DNA of 64,000 bases from Euclidia mi (GCA_944739405.2 OX123205.2:37220475-37284474), one strand, 5' to 3'. Shown: positions 45,290 to 56,547, counted from the first letter of the stretch. Notes: a model not told the origin generated them from the letters alone. Numbers and translations are program-made.

Positions 45290-46260
45290 AATTGCCTACT
45301 CTTGCGTTGACGCACGGGTTGTCACTTGTTTACACCGCGGCGCCGGCTTTGTCGGCGCTCGCGCTTTTTCGCCGCTTTTTAAGTGATCGCGCTTAATACT
45401 TCACAATTTAAGCTTGAATTTATTTTTTCTCAAATACCTACTGACTACCTAAGCGTTATATAACTATCTAAATGCCTTTTTTAATGAGAAAAAGTAACAA
45501 GTTAAATTTACTGTCGTTTAACACATTGTATATTATTAATAACGTTTATTACAAAACTAAATGTATATAAACAATTCAAGCGGGCGAGCAGTGAAGTACC
45601 TACATGAATGCGCTCGATCAGATGCGCGGCGCATCCCGTACTGAATCCGCGCCGAGCTTGCCGCGCTCGTGAGATTGTGTGCGTGAAAAGTGCGTGCGTA
45701 CACGGCGCCGGCGACTCACGCGTACATTCAAACCAGCGCGGCAGCGCGGCGGCCGATTTGTATGAAGCTATCTTACTATTCTGTTTTTACTATGATAATA
45801 GCCACGCTTTTAGCGAATGTGTGCAGATACGCTCGACGCATTTTCCGTCAGATGTGTACCGATTCATTCGACGGAATACACGCGACCGAAGATACGTTCG
45901 ACGCATCTTCGGTCAGGTATGTGCCGCCCCTTGTTGACAAGTGCATCGACCACTACGTACAGTTCTCGCCAAACTTTTTGGCCGCTCCGAACCTAGCCGC
46001 ATTACGCTGCGCAGAATACAAAATCAGGTATCAGCGGGACGTACGCGGGGCGTGGAGGCAGGGCACGCCCGCGCGCGCTGTCTTCCACCCGCTAGCGTCC
46101 TAGCCTCCCGCGCGTTAGTGTGAGTGACTACGTTCGTACACGAATCACATATTCGCTGAGCTCTGACAGTATCGTCGCGTTCAGAATAGTTTCATAGTGT
46201 TACTTCTTCGTTGTTTCTCGTTGCTATCGTAATTGTCTCTTGTTGTTATTTGTACTGATA
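45290..46260 (+). other. GC-rich block with open frames, possible promoter/5' UTR or element
   Basis: CG-rich against the background. Two overlapping open frames (45608-45937, 45690-46103) are rich in R, A and C and match nothing. An internal degenerate duplication links 'gctcgacgcattttccgtca' (45831) and 'gttcgacgcatcttcggtca' (45898). It could be a CpG-rich promoter, a LINE 5' region or a DNA element; the sequence does not decide. Confidence 0.4.
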
Positions 46261-46301
46261 TAGTTACCATTTTCATTGATCATGCCTCGCGGTTGTTTTA
46301 A

Positions 46302-46418
46302 TGTTTGAGAATGGAGATTCCGAAATAAGTGAAGAAATTGACGAAGAAAGTTCCTCAGATAAGGAACCTTCTACGAGTATGGAAGATGTTTTTATGGAAG
46401 GTGTAGCCCCATTATAAA
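46302..46418 (+). other. Short acidic open frame
   Basis: A 38-codon frame, very rich in E, S and D (SEISEEIDEESSSDKE), ends at TAA 46418. The composition resembles the acidic N-terminus of piggyBac-like transposases, but no further domain follows. Unsupported as a gene. Confidence 0.25.
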
Positions 46419-46589
46419 CAATATAAAAAAAAATATCGTTTTGTCGTAACCAATGTATTTTTTCATTTAGAAGTCCCGTCACCTAACTGAATTTACATTA
46501 ATCGAATTTGATTGAATATGTAATTATACAATATAGCTAATCTAACAACGTACTTAACTGAAGATTTTAATTTTCAATAATTACAAACA

Positions 46590-47040
46590 TTTTTCTTGGT
46601 TATGAAATGTCCACCCGACTGTACCATGCGCAAGTTCGTACCGACGGCTACATTCAGAGCGGCCATAAAGATTGGCGAGTACTGTATCTATGGCCTCCTA
46701 GTACCTGTGGATAAATTACTTTAACCGTACCAGAAGTGTGTCACGTACGCCATCACCGTGACCGTTGCTCTCGCAGTTTGCGCCAACAAATAACCACTGC
46801 AAGTTTATGCGACTCTGGTATCTCTTCCGGTATGCTACAACACCTACGGACCACTCGTCTGGCATTTTAAAAACGTTGATGACAAGTTAATCGACTACTA
46901 CACACATATGCTCTCCTAGGACCTGTGGACGATTTATTGCAACAGAAAGATAAAAAAAAAAAAAAAAAAAAGAAAAGTGTATGCCACAGTGACCGTACAA
47001 CTAACTCCTACCTCTCTATGATCTCCTGGTATAGGCAAAC
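46590..47040 (+). promoter_or_regulatory. LINE 5' UTR with two diverged units
   Basis: 'ggcctcctagtacctgtgga' plus 'taaattactttaac' at 46690-46725 is echoed by 'gctctcctaggacctgtgga' plus 'cgatttattgcaac' at 46910-46942. 'caccgtgaccgt' and 'cacagtgaccgt' also recur. This implies repeated 5' monomers of about 220 bp. A pure A run (46953-46971) lies between. The ORF1 ATG follows at 47041. Promoter function is inferred from position. Confidence 0.5.
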
Positions 47041-47952
47041 ATGAATAAGTCAGTGTCTGAATCAAACTTGAACGACCAATCTACGATAACTGAACCAATT
47101 GTTGTTACCCCTCAAAACTATGTCTTTGGGCGTGCTAAAAAGAGGAAAGAACAAGTTAGTCCTGCTGACTCAAGGCAGTCTACTCCCAATCCTGGCTTGA
47201 GTGATTTTAACGCATTCAAGGAGGAAATGCGGGGGATGTTTGCCTCCTTACTTGCTGCCCAGCAACAAGAATTCAAAAACATTAATCCCACTTTGAAGAT
47301 GATTCAGGAAACCAATGCCAAAATCGAAACTTCTATTAAACACTTGCATAAAGAGAATGCAGAACTAAAAAAGAAAATAGAAAACTTGGAACAACAGAAA
47401 AAAGAAGATGCAAAATACATACATACCCTTGAAGACAAAATTGAAAACATACAAAAGGGCTACAGGAAAGCCAACTTTGAAATAAGGAATGTGCCAAAAT
47501 TGGACAAAGAGTCAAAAGAGGATCTGATTAAATTAGCTACCTGTCTATCGACCACAGTCGGTGCTAATATGGCGAAATCTGATATCAAGGACATATACAG
47601 AGTCCGTGGGAAAAAAGAGAGTGTCTCTAACGCGCCTATTGTTGTAGAAATGACCTCAACTTTATTAAAGACCGAAATTTTACAGAAATGTAAGGCCTTC
47701 AATATAAAGAACAAAGCAAAACTCCTCGCGAAACACCTCGGATTTGTTGTTAATGAAGAGACCCCTATCTTCGTCTCCGAGCAATTAACACCTAAGGCTT
47801 CACGGTTATATTTTCTTGCGCGAGATCTAATAAAATCAACTGCTTTTACCTTCTGCTGGACGGCCTACGGAAATGTCTACGTAAGAAAGGACGAGAACTC
47901 GCCAACTATCACTAATGAAGCTCAAATCACACAGCTATTCAATACAGTATGA
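47041..47952 (+). CDS. LINE ORF1 protein (coiled coil + FP-like C-terminal domain)
   Basis: 303 residues, intact. Residues 33-36 (KKRK) are a basic patch. Residues ~57-140 are strongly heptad-like, rich in E, K and Q, and predict a long coiled coil for multimerisation. Residues ~141-303 (YRKANFEIRNVPK, DIKDIYRVRGKK, PIVVEMTS, LARDLIKS, YGNVYVRKDE) look like the domain shared with baculovirus FP proteins, which is common in ORF1 of insect LINEs. No CCHC knuckles. ORF1 proteins bind element RNA in cytoplasmic particles. The ATG is the first in frame and follows the 5' UTR directly. The stop (TGA) is 41 bp before the tandem array. The viral similarity is of family only; the context is retrotransposon. 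Confidence 0.85.
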   Translation: MNKSVSESNLNDQSTITEPIVVTPQNYVFGRAKKRKEQVSPADSRQSTPNPGLSDFNAFKEEMRGMFASLLAAQQQEFKNINPTLKMIQETNAKIETSIKHLHKENAELKKKIENLEQQKKEDAKYIHTLEDKIENIQKGYRKANFEIRNVPKLDKESKEDLIKLATCLSTTVGANMAKSDIKDIYRVRGKKESVSNAPIVVEMTSTLLKTEILQKCKAFNIKNKAKLLAKHLGFVVNEETPIFVSEQLTPKASRLYFLARDLIKSTAFTFCWTAYGNVYVRKDENSPTITNEAQITQLFNTV

Positions 47953-47993
47953 CTAGATAGGCATGCAGCCTGGTTTGTTTTTGCCCATATTTT

Positions 47994-48989
47994 TTGTATC
48001 TTGTACCTTTGAATGATGTATGGTGTAACATTCAAAACAAGCTTGGCTTATATACACTCACTACGCTTTACATTGCACTCAAAACCACAAGCTCACACTC
48101 CTACCTTCTCATATTCACAACACACACATTTAACACTCTTTATACTTACGCACTAGCCCCAAACAAAACAAATTTTACTTGCGTACCTTTGATGTATATA
48201 TTGTGTAACATTCAAAACAAGCTTAGATTAAATACACTCACTGCATTTAACATAGCACTCATAACCATAAGCACACACTCCTACCTTCTCATATTCACAA
48301 CACACACATTTAACACTCTTTATACTTACGCACTAGCCCCAAACAAAACAAACTTTACTTGCGTACCTTTGATGTATATATTGTGTAACATTCAAAACAA
48401 GCTTAGATTAAATATACTCACTACATTTAACATAGCACTCATAATCACAAGCACACACTCCTACCTTCTCATATTCACAACACACACATTTAACACTCTT
48501 TATACTTACCCACTAGCCCCAAACAAAACAAACTTTACTTGCGTACCTTTGATGTATATACTGTGTAACATTCAAAACAAGCTTAGATTAAATACACTCA
48601 CTACATTTAACATAGCACTCATAACCACAAGCACACACTCCTACCCTCCCATATTCACAAGATACACATATAACACTATTTATACTTACACACTAGCCTC
48701 AAACATAACAAATTTTACTTATAAAACTTTAATTTATGTAGTGTGGAACATTCAAAACAAGCCTGGCCCAAACACACTCACTACGCCTTATATAGCACTC
48801 GAACCCACAAGCACACACTCTTACTCTCTTATATACACAACATACTCATTTAAAACTCCTTACACCTACACAATAGCCCCAAACAAAACAAACTTTATTA
48901 CTCACTTTAAGCTATCTTATTTGTTCTTGTATATGACCACTGCCTCACAAAGCGTAATTCAGCCTGAACCCCTAAAAACAAATGACTGA
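47994..48989 (+). repeat. Five 180-bp tandem units between ORF1 and ORF2, open in one frame
   Basis: The period is exactly 180 bp: units start near 48000, 48180, 48360, 48540 and 48720, and the last is the most diverged. Because 180 is a multiple of 3, one frame stays open for 331 codons, giving a 60-residue repeat (NIQNKLRLNTLT, THSYLLIFTTHTFNTLYTY, LAPNKTNFTCVPLMYIL). The open frame begins at TTG. The first in-frame ATG is in unit 2 (48192). Its stop overlaps the ORF2 start in ATGACTGA. Composition is T, N, L, Y-rich. It could be a functional spacer (translation reinitiation, internal promoter) or a neutral array. Translation is unproven. Confidence 0.85.
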
Positions 48990-51925
48990 TAACCTCAGAC
49001 ATATAACTGAATTAGACAACATCGCGATTGCTAAGTCTGTAACATGTGATATAGAGGATTTAAACAAACACATAACGTTAAACAAAAATGATCTAACATT
49101 AATTCAACAAAATATAAGAAGTATATATTGCAACTTTGATAACTTTGAAGCAACACTCTCTGTCCTCGGATCAGATATTGACGTTATAATTCTTACCGAA
49201 TGTCGCCTCAACACAAACAAACCTGTCCCCGTTTTAAGTAACTATAGTCATTATGCTACCACGAACAACTGTAATCAAAATGATGGAGTGGTCATTTATG
49301 CCAAATCAAAACTAAATCCAATTTTTAATAAATATAATCTGGATAACGCGTCCTGTATACAGTTAAATATATGTGGGTGTACTATACTGGGTATATACCG
49401 GTCACCTTCACATCAAAATGCATCTAATTTTATTAGTTCACTTAATACTATATTAGACACGATTAAAAGCAATCGGAACATTATAATATCTGGTGATATA
49501 AATATTAACCTAACTGTAAAGGATAATGAATCATCTTATGAATGTACTAATCGGGCCTCCTACCTTAACATGCTATCGTCACATGGTCTTTTACCTGGAC
49601 ACATATTTCCTACGCGAGAAATTAGCTGCCTTGACCATTTCATTTTAAAGGTTGATAAAAACAAGCTATCTGCCAGTATTGCAGTCTTAAACACTACTGT
49701 TACCGATCATGCTTCGGTCTTTATGAGCATCTCTAAAATAAAAAATTACTACCGGACTCCAACTATAAAAACTTTTATTGACTTTGAAGAAGCTGCTGAA
49801 AAGCTCATAAACAAAAATCTTTCCAACCTATTGATTAGTGATGACCCTGACTTTGTGATTGAACATTTAATTGATATACTTAAATCATCCCTGGATGAGA
49901 GTGTTAAGTCTGAAAAGACTTCGAGCAAACAACGTATTATTAAGCCCTGGATCACTAGTGGTCTCCTACGCTGCATCAGGAACAGAAACAAAATGCAACT
50001 AAAATTAAAATCTGATCCGTATAATATAATATTAAAAATAACATTTACTAGATACCGTAACTACTGTAACAAACTGATTAAAAAACTAAAACGTAAATAT
50101 GAATCTGACTTATTAAAAATGAATGTTAAAAACTCTAAAGCTCTATGGAAATCTATCAAAAAAATTGCACACCTTAATAAAACTAAAATTGGAAGCAGTG
50201 AATTACTCAGTACTCGTAGCTCTCCTACAGAATCAGTAAATAGTGTAAATGATTTTTTCGTCAGCGTCGGCAAGCAACTCGCGGAGAGCATCCTTAGTGG
50301 TTCCCCGCAACCAGCGGATAACTTAATACCTACTCAAAAAACACAATTATCTTCGTTTGTCCTTTTGGAAACAGACCCTGGGGAAGTAGACAGTGTTATC
50401 TCAAACTTGAAAATTGATAGCGCTCCCGGCTGGGACTGTATTCAGACTACATTTATAAAAATGGTTAAACCCCTCGTTGTTCCCATCATAAGCCATCTTG
50501 CCAACCTCTGCTTCCGTAAAGGTATATTCCCGACTTTGCTCAAAAAATCTATCGTTACACTTGTCTATAAAGGTGGGGATAAAAGGGATATTAACAATTA
50601 TCGACCTATTTCAGTCTTGTCAGTTATATCTAAAGTTATTGAAAGGTTAATTTACTCTCGCCTTATTACTTATCTTGAAAAATTTAACATACTATCCAAC
50701 TCCCAATTTGGTTTTAGAAAAGCAAAATCCACAGAAGACGCCATCTCAGGATTATCCTCCTTAGTAACTCAGTACTTAGACTGGGGTGAAAAGTGTCTGA
50801 CAGTCTTCTTAGATCTTAAAAAGGCCTTCGACAGTGTTTCAATTCCTACGCTTGTAAAAAAGATGGAGTATATCGGCATTAGGGGTATGCCACTTAAACT
50901 CTTAACTGATTACCTGAATGACCGGACTCAAAGAGTAAAAATTGACATCTTCACTAGCTCTGACGCTAAAATAGATTACGGTGTGCCCCAGGGCAGCGTC
51001 TTAGGCCCCACATTGTTTCTGATATACCTCAACGACCTAACTGATCTTAAGATTGAGAGAGGGCGAGTATTCTCATACGCGGATGACACAGCCATTGTAT
51101 TTAATGGTAGTTCTTGGAACTCTGTTATTGAAACTGCCGAGCTCGGTCTCCACAAGGTTGCAAGCTGGCTCAAATCCGCCCTTCTCACATTAAATATTGC
51201 CAAAACAAATTATATCTGCTTTGGTATAAATAAGCGTACACTCCCCCCCAAACTTTATATTAAGGATTCATACTTGTGACCTCACAAATACTACGCTATG
51301 TGGTTGCGAAGAGATTACTTACGTAAAATCCACCAAATACCTTGGAGTAATTATGGATCACCGTCTATCTTGGCACCCTCAAATCGAAACTTTAAATGAA
51401 AGGATCCGTAAACTCATATGGATCTTTAAAAACTTAAGACATGTCACTTCCCAAGACCTCTTAACGCAAATTTACATTGCATTGGCTCAATCAGTTATGA
51501 GTTATTGTATTCCCATTTGGGGTGGTGCCACTAAAATTAAATTCCTCGAAGCAGAAAGAGCCCAGAGATGCTTGCTTAAGACGATGTTCTTTAAGCCATT
51601 TAGATTTTCTACTGACGAACTATATCTAAATCATAAAATATTATCACTTAGAAAACTTTATATTGTCAACTCAGTACTTAAACTACATAAAACCTTACCT
51701 TACGTATATAAAGCTCAAACAGGTAGAAGAAAATGAAAAGTGGCTCCTACACCTCCCTGTAGAACTCTTTTTGCCAGACGTCAATTTCAAGCCCACTCTG
51801 CCTACCTTTATAACAAACTTCATGACAAAGAACAATGGCAAACCACCGTACATTATCAGTGTCGCATTAAGACTTCGCGAGCATTAGTACAAATACTTTA
51901 TAAAGATAGATCTAAGGCCTATTAA
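48982..51925 (+). pseudogene. LINE ORF2: AP endonuclease + reverse transcriptase, frameshifted
   Basis: The open 765-codon part starts at 48982. Endonuclease: QQNIRS (N44), ILTECRLN (E73), YRSPSHQN, SGDININ (171-174), TDH (241-243). RT: APGWDCI (481-487), YRPISVLSVISKVIERL, QFGFRKAKST, FLDLKKAFDSV (D611, D617), GVPQGSVLGPTLFLIYLNDL, SYADD (698-702). A one-base change near 51265 ends this frame at 51279. The next frame continues with KSTKYLGVIMDHRLSW to 51736, then shifts again to end at 51925 (AYLYNKLHDKEQW). The protein would nick DNA and prime cDNA synthesis. Its C-terminal third matches the LINE at 61466-62336. Only the two shifts separate it from a full-length frame, so the insertion is fairly young. 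Confidence 0.85.
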
Positions 51926-52213
51926 GTAAAATGTAATTACAGAATATTTTAATGTTATGGGAATTTAATAGAAAACGAAGTTAAAGAGTTGTAAGTTAGA
52001 CCTCGCGCATTTAGTGTGGGCAGGTCTGAAGTTAGTCACTAATATAGTTATAGTATATCATCTGTGGTCACTAATGTCACAGCTGTCACAGTGATAAGTT
52101 CACGTATGTGCAGTGCTATGAATAAACGTGCATTGCGCAGAACGCTAATGACTAACGTCAGGTGACGTTTCAAGGAGCTACACAAGTAAATATTTGAGCT
52201 CTTTGCTAATACC
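51926..52213 (+). other. LINE 3' UTR and spacer
   Basis: No A-run or triplet tail like that of 62290-62336 was found, so the LINE's exact 3' end is uncertain (about 52060). Confidence 0.35.
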
Positions 52214-52325
52214 ACAGAATAAAGAATAGTACTAACGTACGTAGGTATCATGAGCATAACAGAACTGTGACACAGAATAAAGAATAGTACTAACGTAACC
52301 ACAGAATAAAGAATAGTACTAACGT
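52214..52325. repeat. Three 25-bp direct repeats
   Basis: ACAGAATAAAGAATAGTACT plus AACGTA occurs at 52214, 52272 and 52301. The last two are adjacent; the first is 58 bp upstream. Confidence 0.85.
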
Positions 52326-53394
52326 AACGTAACTGTGATTGGAATGTTAAATCATCTGAGAGTACCTTTTCCATCACTTACTTCTACGATTTTCTTTATA
52401 ATTATATAGGTAGGTATATCAAACTTCGCTGTAATTATGTTGCTCTATACTCTATCCAGCAAACTTACACTACCTAATTATACTTTGCAAACTCTCGCGC
52501 TTTTTAGCATTTAGACGTACTTTACTGATTTGGTGTTTCTTAGTATGTATCATAAAATAGTAATTAAGTGAAAATAAAATATGTTTGGTAACAAAGCATT
52601 TATTTACATTTGAACCTTTATATAATGCCTCCGACTTCTTCGAAAAACTGAGCTGGTGACGGAATAATAGCTTGACGACGAATATATCCCAGATATCATA
52701 CAATGCATATAATGTATAATCATCAAATCCCATACTACACAATAAAATAATCTGTTCAAAATAACAATACGTATTAGATTTTTGTCTCAAACACATTCTC
52801 AAACGTATGTCCAGTATCACAACAACATAATTGTGTAACACCATAAGTAGGTATTCAACACTCAGGATGCAAAAGTTTAACTGAAAGCAGAAACGAAAGC
52901 TAAGCTAAGAAAAGTTAACAAAACAATGCTAAATTTAAATAAAATACAGACATTCATTCATAAGATCTGTGACAACTGTATCAATGACAGATGACAAGAA
53001 ATTCACGCGATTCGTCGTTTTTTTGTAAGGTTTGATTTCATAAAAGAGGATTTAATGATTCTTATAAAATCTCGCTTTTGACGTTTAGTTATTGCTATGT
53101 GCATTTCAGGTGTAACAAAATATTTCTTTATTAGATATTTGTTTTATCCCATTGAATAAAAAAAAATAATAACTAATAAAATAAACTACAGCTAGCATTC
53201 TATAAAATGTATGTAAATTCATTCATGCTCGCTTTCATAAATAAGCGACACTGATTTTGCCATTCTTCTTTGCTATATACAATCTTCAACTACGTGATTG
53301 TAAGAAAACAATTGTCCAAGGACTTGAGACGCTTGGCTACTGTGCTGTAGAGAACCTACTATTTAAATATGAACTATAGATAATGCATGTTAGG
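52326..53394. other. AT-rich spacer
   Basis: A 124-codon minus frame (52470-52844) lacks any recognisable motif and its composition follows the local AT content. No gene assigned. Confidence 0.4.
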
Positions 53395-53462
53395 TCTTCT
53401 AGTGGTACTTACCAATCCCCTAGTGGGACTTACCGAACCCCTAGTGGTACTTACCGATCCCA
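53395..53462 (-). repeat. Three tandem 25-bp units containing splice-donor-like words
   Basis: CTAGTGGTACTTACCGATCC-like units repeat three times. On the minus strand each gives GGTAAGTACCACTAG (GGTAAGTCCC in one), an exact 5' splice site consensus. No exon is recognisable beside it. Confidence 0.7.
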
Positions 53463-53874
53463 AGATAGCACATCGTAGGGCTAGAAGTAACAAAAGAACA
53501 ATGCCCATTTCTGGCCCAGTTTGAAACTCATGAACAGCACAATAAAGTTTCAATTAGTTGTTGAATAATCCTTTTTATTTATAACTTAATTTTTAGGCAT
53601 TACTAAAGGTGTGCCGAGAAACTTATTCAATAAATAGGTTTAAAAAGATGTGTTAACGTTAAAATAGCCAACACGCAATAGATCAGAAATTGCCAGTAAA
53701 GAAATCATAATATTAAATCGATTATCACTTCCTCTTTATCGATTTTACGTTTTCTCTACTCAAAATGATTTGAGTTAATAGGAAATCACTACTTGGTCCT
53801 TAAACATTTAAAATGTGTGTATTTTTAAGGTATATGTATATATGCGATTAACTACAAATAAGTTCGATTTTGAA
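53463..53874. other. AT-rich spacer
   Basis: Nothing recognised. Confidence 0.35.
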
Positions 53875-53882
53875 CCAAATAT

Positions 53883-54482
53883 CAGTGGCGGCGCTAGGCG
53901 TCGGCGACGTCGGCGACCGCCGACGGCCTCGCGCCTGAGGGGGCCTCGCAAAGAGTTTTACAAGTTACATACTTAATTTCATTTCGCCGATCATCCTGGC
54001 TTAGGTAGCCGACACCGAACAATCCGGGAAAAAGCTAAGCAGATGATAATGACTTGAATTATTTTCGAACACGTGCGTGACACTGACAAGATCTGTGTTG
54101 GGTGAAAATGTTTGAATTGTCATTTATTTATTCATACATCTTATTATTCTAATATATAAAGCTGAAGAGTTTGTTTGTTTGGTTGAACGCGCTTATCTCA
54201 GGAACTACTATACCGATTTCAAAAATTCTTTCAGTGTTAGATAGCCAATTTATCGAGGAAGGCTATAGGCTATATAACATCACGCTATGAGCCACGGGAG
54301 CTAGGCAATAGCCTTAAAAACCGTGGATGTTACCGCGGGCATCCTCTAGTTATACTATAATTTAGCTCACATAATTTTAACGGTTTTTTTTACCACGAAG
54401 TAAACGAGGCCTCGCCATCGATTTAAAGGGCCTCGCGAACTTGATGTCGCCGACGTCCACATGTGGTCTAGCGCCGCCACTG
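53883..54482. mobile_element. hAT-like MITE with nested LINE-end repeat
   Basis: Ends CAGTGGCGGCGCTAG and CTAGCGCCGCCACTG are perfect inverted repeats. The 8-bp target duplication CCAAATAT lies at 53875-53882 and 54483-54490. CA..TG ends with 8 bp fit hAT. A LINE-end repeat (54150-54360, 'gctgaagagtttgtttgttt') is inserted inside. No transposase. Confidence 0.85.
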
Positions 54483-54490
54483 CCAAATAT

Positions 54491-55021
54491 ATAGATAACC
54501 TATGTCCGAAATCCATATCGATTAATCAATATCATTTAAAACTGTAAAATGGCAACACTTTTTTGACTCTTAAGTAAATGTCAATAATGTCATATTCAGT
54601 TTATTTTGTTTGTTACTTAGGTATTTGTTTTGCTCGTGCACATGCACATTGTGAATGCTTTTTATGTTTTTGGATCTTTTACGACTTCTGGCTTTTTCTT
54701 TCGGATTTCTATCCTTACCAAATGATTAACTTATTCGTTTCTACGCAAAACTACGAAATACTTTAACTATCCTAATAAAAGTGGGTACACACCTAATGTT
54801 TTGTGAGCATATAAAAGTACTTCGTGTAATAAATCTATGAATGTGATGGACCTCTAATCAATCTCAAATTTCTAGTTTAACACTCTTTTATCGAATGCAA
54901 TAACAACTACTACGATTTTTGACTGTCCACAACTGGGCCGGCGTCTCTAAGAAAAATGGGCATTGTTCTTTATTGGTGAAATGGAGAATAATATTATGTT
55001 CAAACCATCACAACACAAAGT
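54491..55021. other. Unassigned spacer
   Basis: A 62-codon open frame at 54578-54766 (C, F, Y-rich) matches nothing. Confidence 0.35.
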
Positions 55022-55081
55022 CACTCACACACACACACACACACGCACATATACATACACACACGCACATATACACACACA

Positions 55082-55114
<33 letters not shown>

Positions 55115-55125
55115 TCTCACACTCT
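55022..55125. repeat. (CA)n/(CT)n microsatellite
   Basis: CACA runs alternate with CGCACATATA and (CT)n, ending in (CACT)n. Open frames reading TH repeats are artefacts. Confidence 0.95.
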
Positions 55126-55530
55126 TAACTTTAACTTTCCTTTTCTTTACTCTTAAAAAATGTAAAATAATTAGTTACCTAGTACATTGTGAACCCAGGG
55201 AAGAGCAGATCCACCCAACACAAGCTTTACTATATGCTTCCTGGGTGGCTCTGGCCACAGAATAAAAATATTGTAAAAGTGGTAACGAAATAAACAATTT
55301 TTATTTTTATTTTTTATTTATAAAGGGCGGCAACGCACTTGTGACTCCTGTGATGTTGCTTGTGTCCATGGGCGGCGGTAATTGCTTACCATCAGGCAAT
55401 CCGTCTGCTCGTTTGCCGCCTATTACCATAAAAAATAAAATGTGAGTTAAAATTTGTTTGAATTTTAAGTTAGCCCTTATTATGAAAATGCATGGCCAGG
55501 CACAGGGTGCAAAACCTAGAAGGGCCAATT
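55126..55530 (-). repeat. Repeat F fragment and spacer
   Basis: 55310-55440 ('gcaacgcacttgtgactcct', 'catgggcggcggtaattgct', 'gtctgctcgtttgccgccta') is the 5' half of repeat F in reverse. Confidence 0.65.
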
Positions 55531-55534
55531 ATCA

Positions 55535-55797
55535 TATCAAATCATCAGCCTTTAACAGTCCGCTGCTGGACTAGGCCTCTCCTATTTATTTCTGTGGCCT
55601 CTCCTTTGAAAGGTGGAATTGGCCTACTATACCACGCTGGCCAAACGGGTTGGTATAGGGTTTGTATCAAGTTTTCCTTCTCTTAGGTACAGTGTTGTTC
55701 TCTGCATAATATGCTCCCTCTGTCGGCTCTTACGACACCCATGGGATGATATGGGGTACATTGGGTATTCTTAACCCGTCACCACACGGACAATTAA
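55535..55797 (-). repeat. Repeat I, minus copy
   Basis: Complement of 9965-10222, with a small local duplication ('ggcctctcct' twice near 55575-55610). Confidence 0.7.
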
Positions 55798-56094
55798 ATT
55801 ATGAGAATTATCATATACCTACACAATTTTTCAAAGGTTTTGTTACTGTATCTCGCGTCGGTTATATAAAACGTTAGTTCCAGGAAGTTACAAGGTTAGT
55901 ACCAGTTATAAAACGATACTGGAAAGTTCCTTATTCACGCTAAGAGAAAATTAAATGAAACCTTCTAACTCCAATGACTTACATTTACATGATAGATGGA
56001 ATATTTCCATCACTTGCTACACGGTGAAGTAAAACATTGTGAAGAAAGCTGCATGTCTATTAAGTTCTTGAAAATCAGTCATTCAATCAAGTCT
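55798..56094. other. Unassigned spacer
   Basis: Nothing recognised. Confidence 0.35.
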
Positions 56095-56345
56095 GTCTGC
56101 CTCCGTGGTCCAGTGGATAGCGTATGCGACTGCTGATCGGAGGTCCCCAGTTCGATTCTCGGGTTGGGCAAAAGTGTTGATGGGTTTTTCCGAATTCTCA
56201 GTAGCAGCACGGAGTCTGGTAATGTGCCCGGTACGGCAATAGGCTCGCCCCCTATTACGTGAGACCTAAAAATTCATGGCGAAATGTGGGTGTAATATTA
56301 CACCTCTGCCTACCTCTTTGGGGACACAGGCGTGAGTCTATAAAT
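56095..56345 (+). mobile_element. SINE type A, plus copy
   Basis: Complete, from 'tgcctccgtggtccagtgga' to 'aggcgtgagtctataaat'. The B box GGTTCGATTC is one base off in 'cagttcgattct'. Confidence 0.85.
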
Positions 56346-56547
56346 AAAAAAAAAGTCAGAAAAAGCTCATGCCCATCTGTGGGACAGTTTATTCCTAGGT
56401 TTGATATTATTATAGAGTACCCTATAAGGTTCAGTTTCAGTAAGCTCAAGACACATAAAAATTGCTTAAGCTGAAGTATCGGTAGGTCATTCATCATTTT
56501 GATGTAACAGGTCTATGTCACGTAACTATTTTAAAACATAACTTCTA
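56346..56547. other. Unassigned spacer
   Basis: Nothing recognised. Confidence 0.35.

Larger units (their letters stand above)
46590..52060 (+). mobile_element. Nearly full-length Jockey/CR1-superfamily LINE
   Basis: The order is 5' region with repeated blocks, ORF1, a 1-kb spacer of 180-bp tandem units, ORF2 (endonuclease, RT, C-terminal domain) and a short 3' UTR. Length about 5.4 kb. A FP-like ORF1 domain with an AP endonuclease suggests a Daphne-like insect LINE, but the clade is not certain. Two ORF2 frameshifts make this copy inactive. The ends and target duplication could not be fixed. Confidence 0.75.

Noticed and set aside
46302..46418. Acidic 38-codon frame as a piggyBac transposase start
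   Set aside because: Only composition supports it; no catalytic domain or ends are nearby, so it is listed as a weak open frame only.
47041..47952. ORF1 as an endogenous baculovirus FP gene
   Set aside because: It is followed by an endonuclease/RT ORF2 in standard LINE order. FP-like domains are known in insect LINE ORF1 proteins. No other viral genes were seen.
47994..48989. 180-bp array as CRISPR or as satellite DNA
   Set aside because: Units are contiguous without unique spacers, and the array is confined between two LINE ORFs with the last unit merging into ORF2 context.
52470..52844. 124-codon minus-strand frame
   Set aside because: No motif; hydrophobic composition reflects AT-rich sequence. 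Cannot be supported as a gene.
54919..55265. Open frames rich in TH/HT across 54919-55265
   Set aside because: They translate a CA/CT microsatellite.
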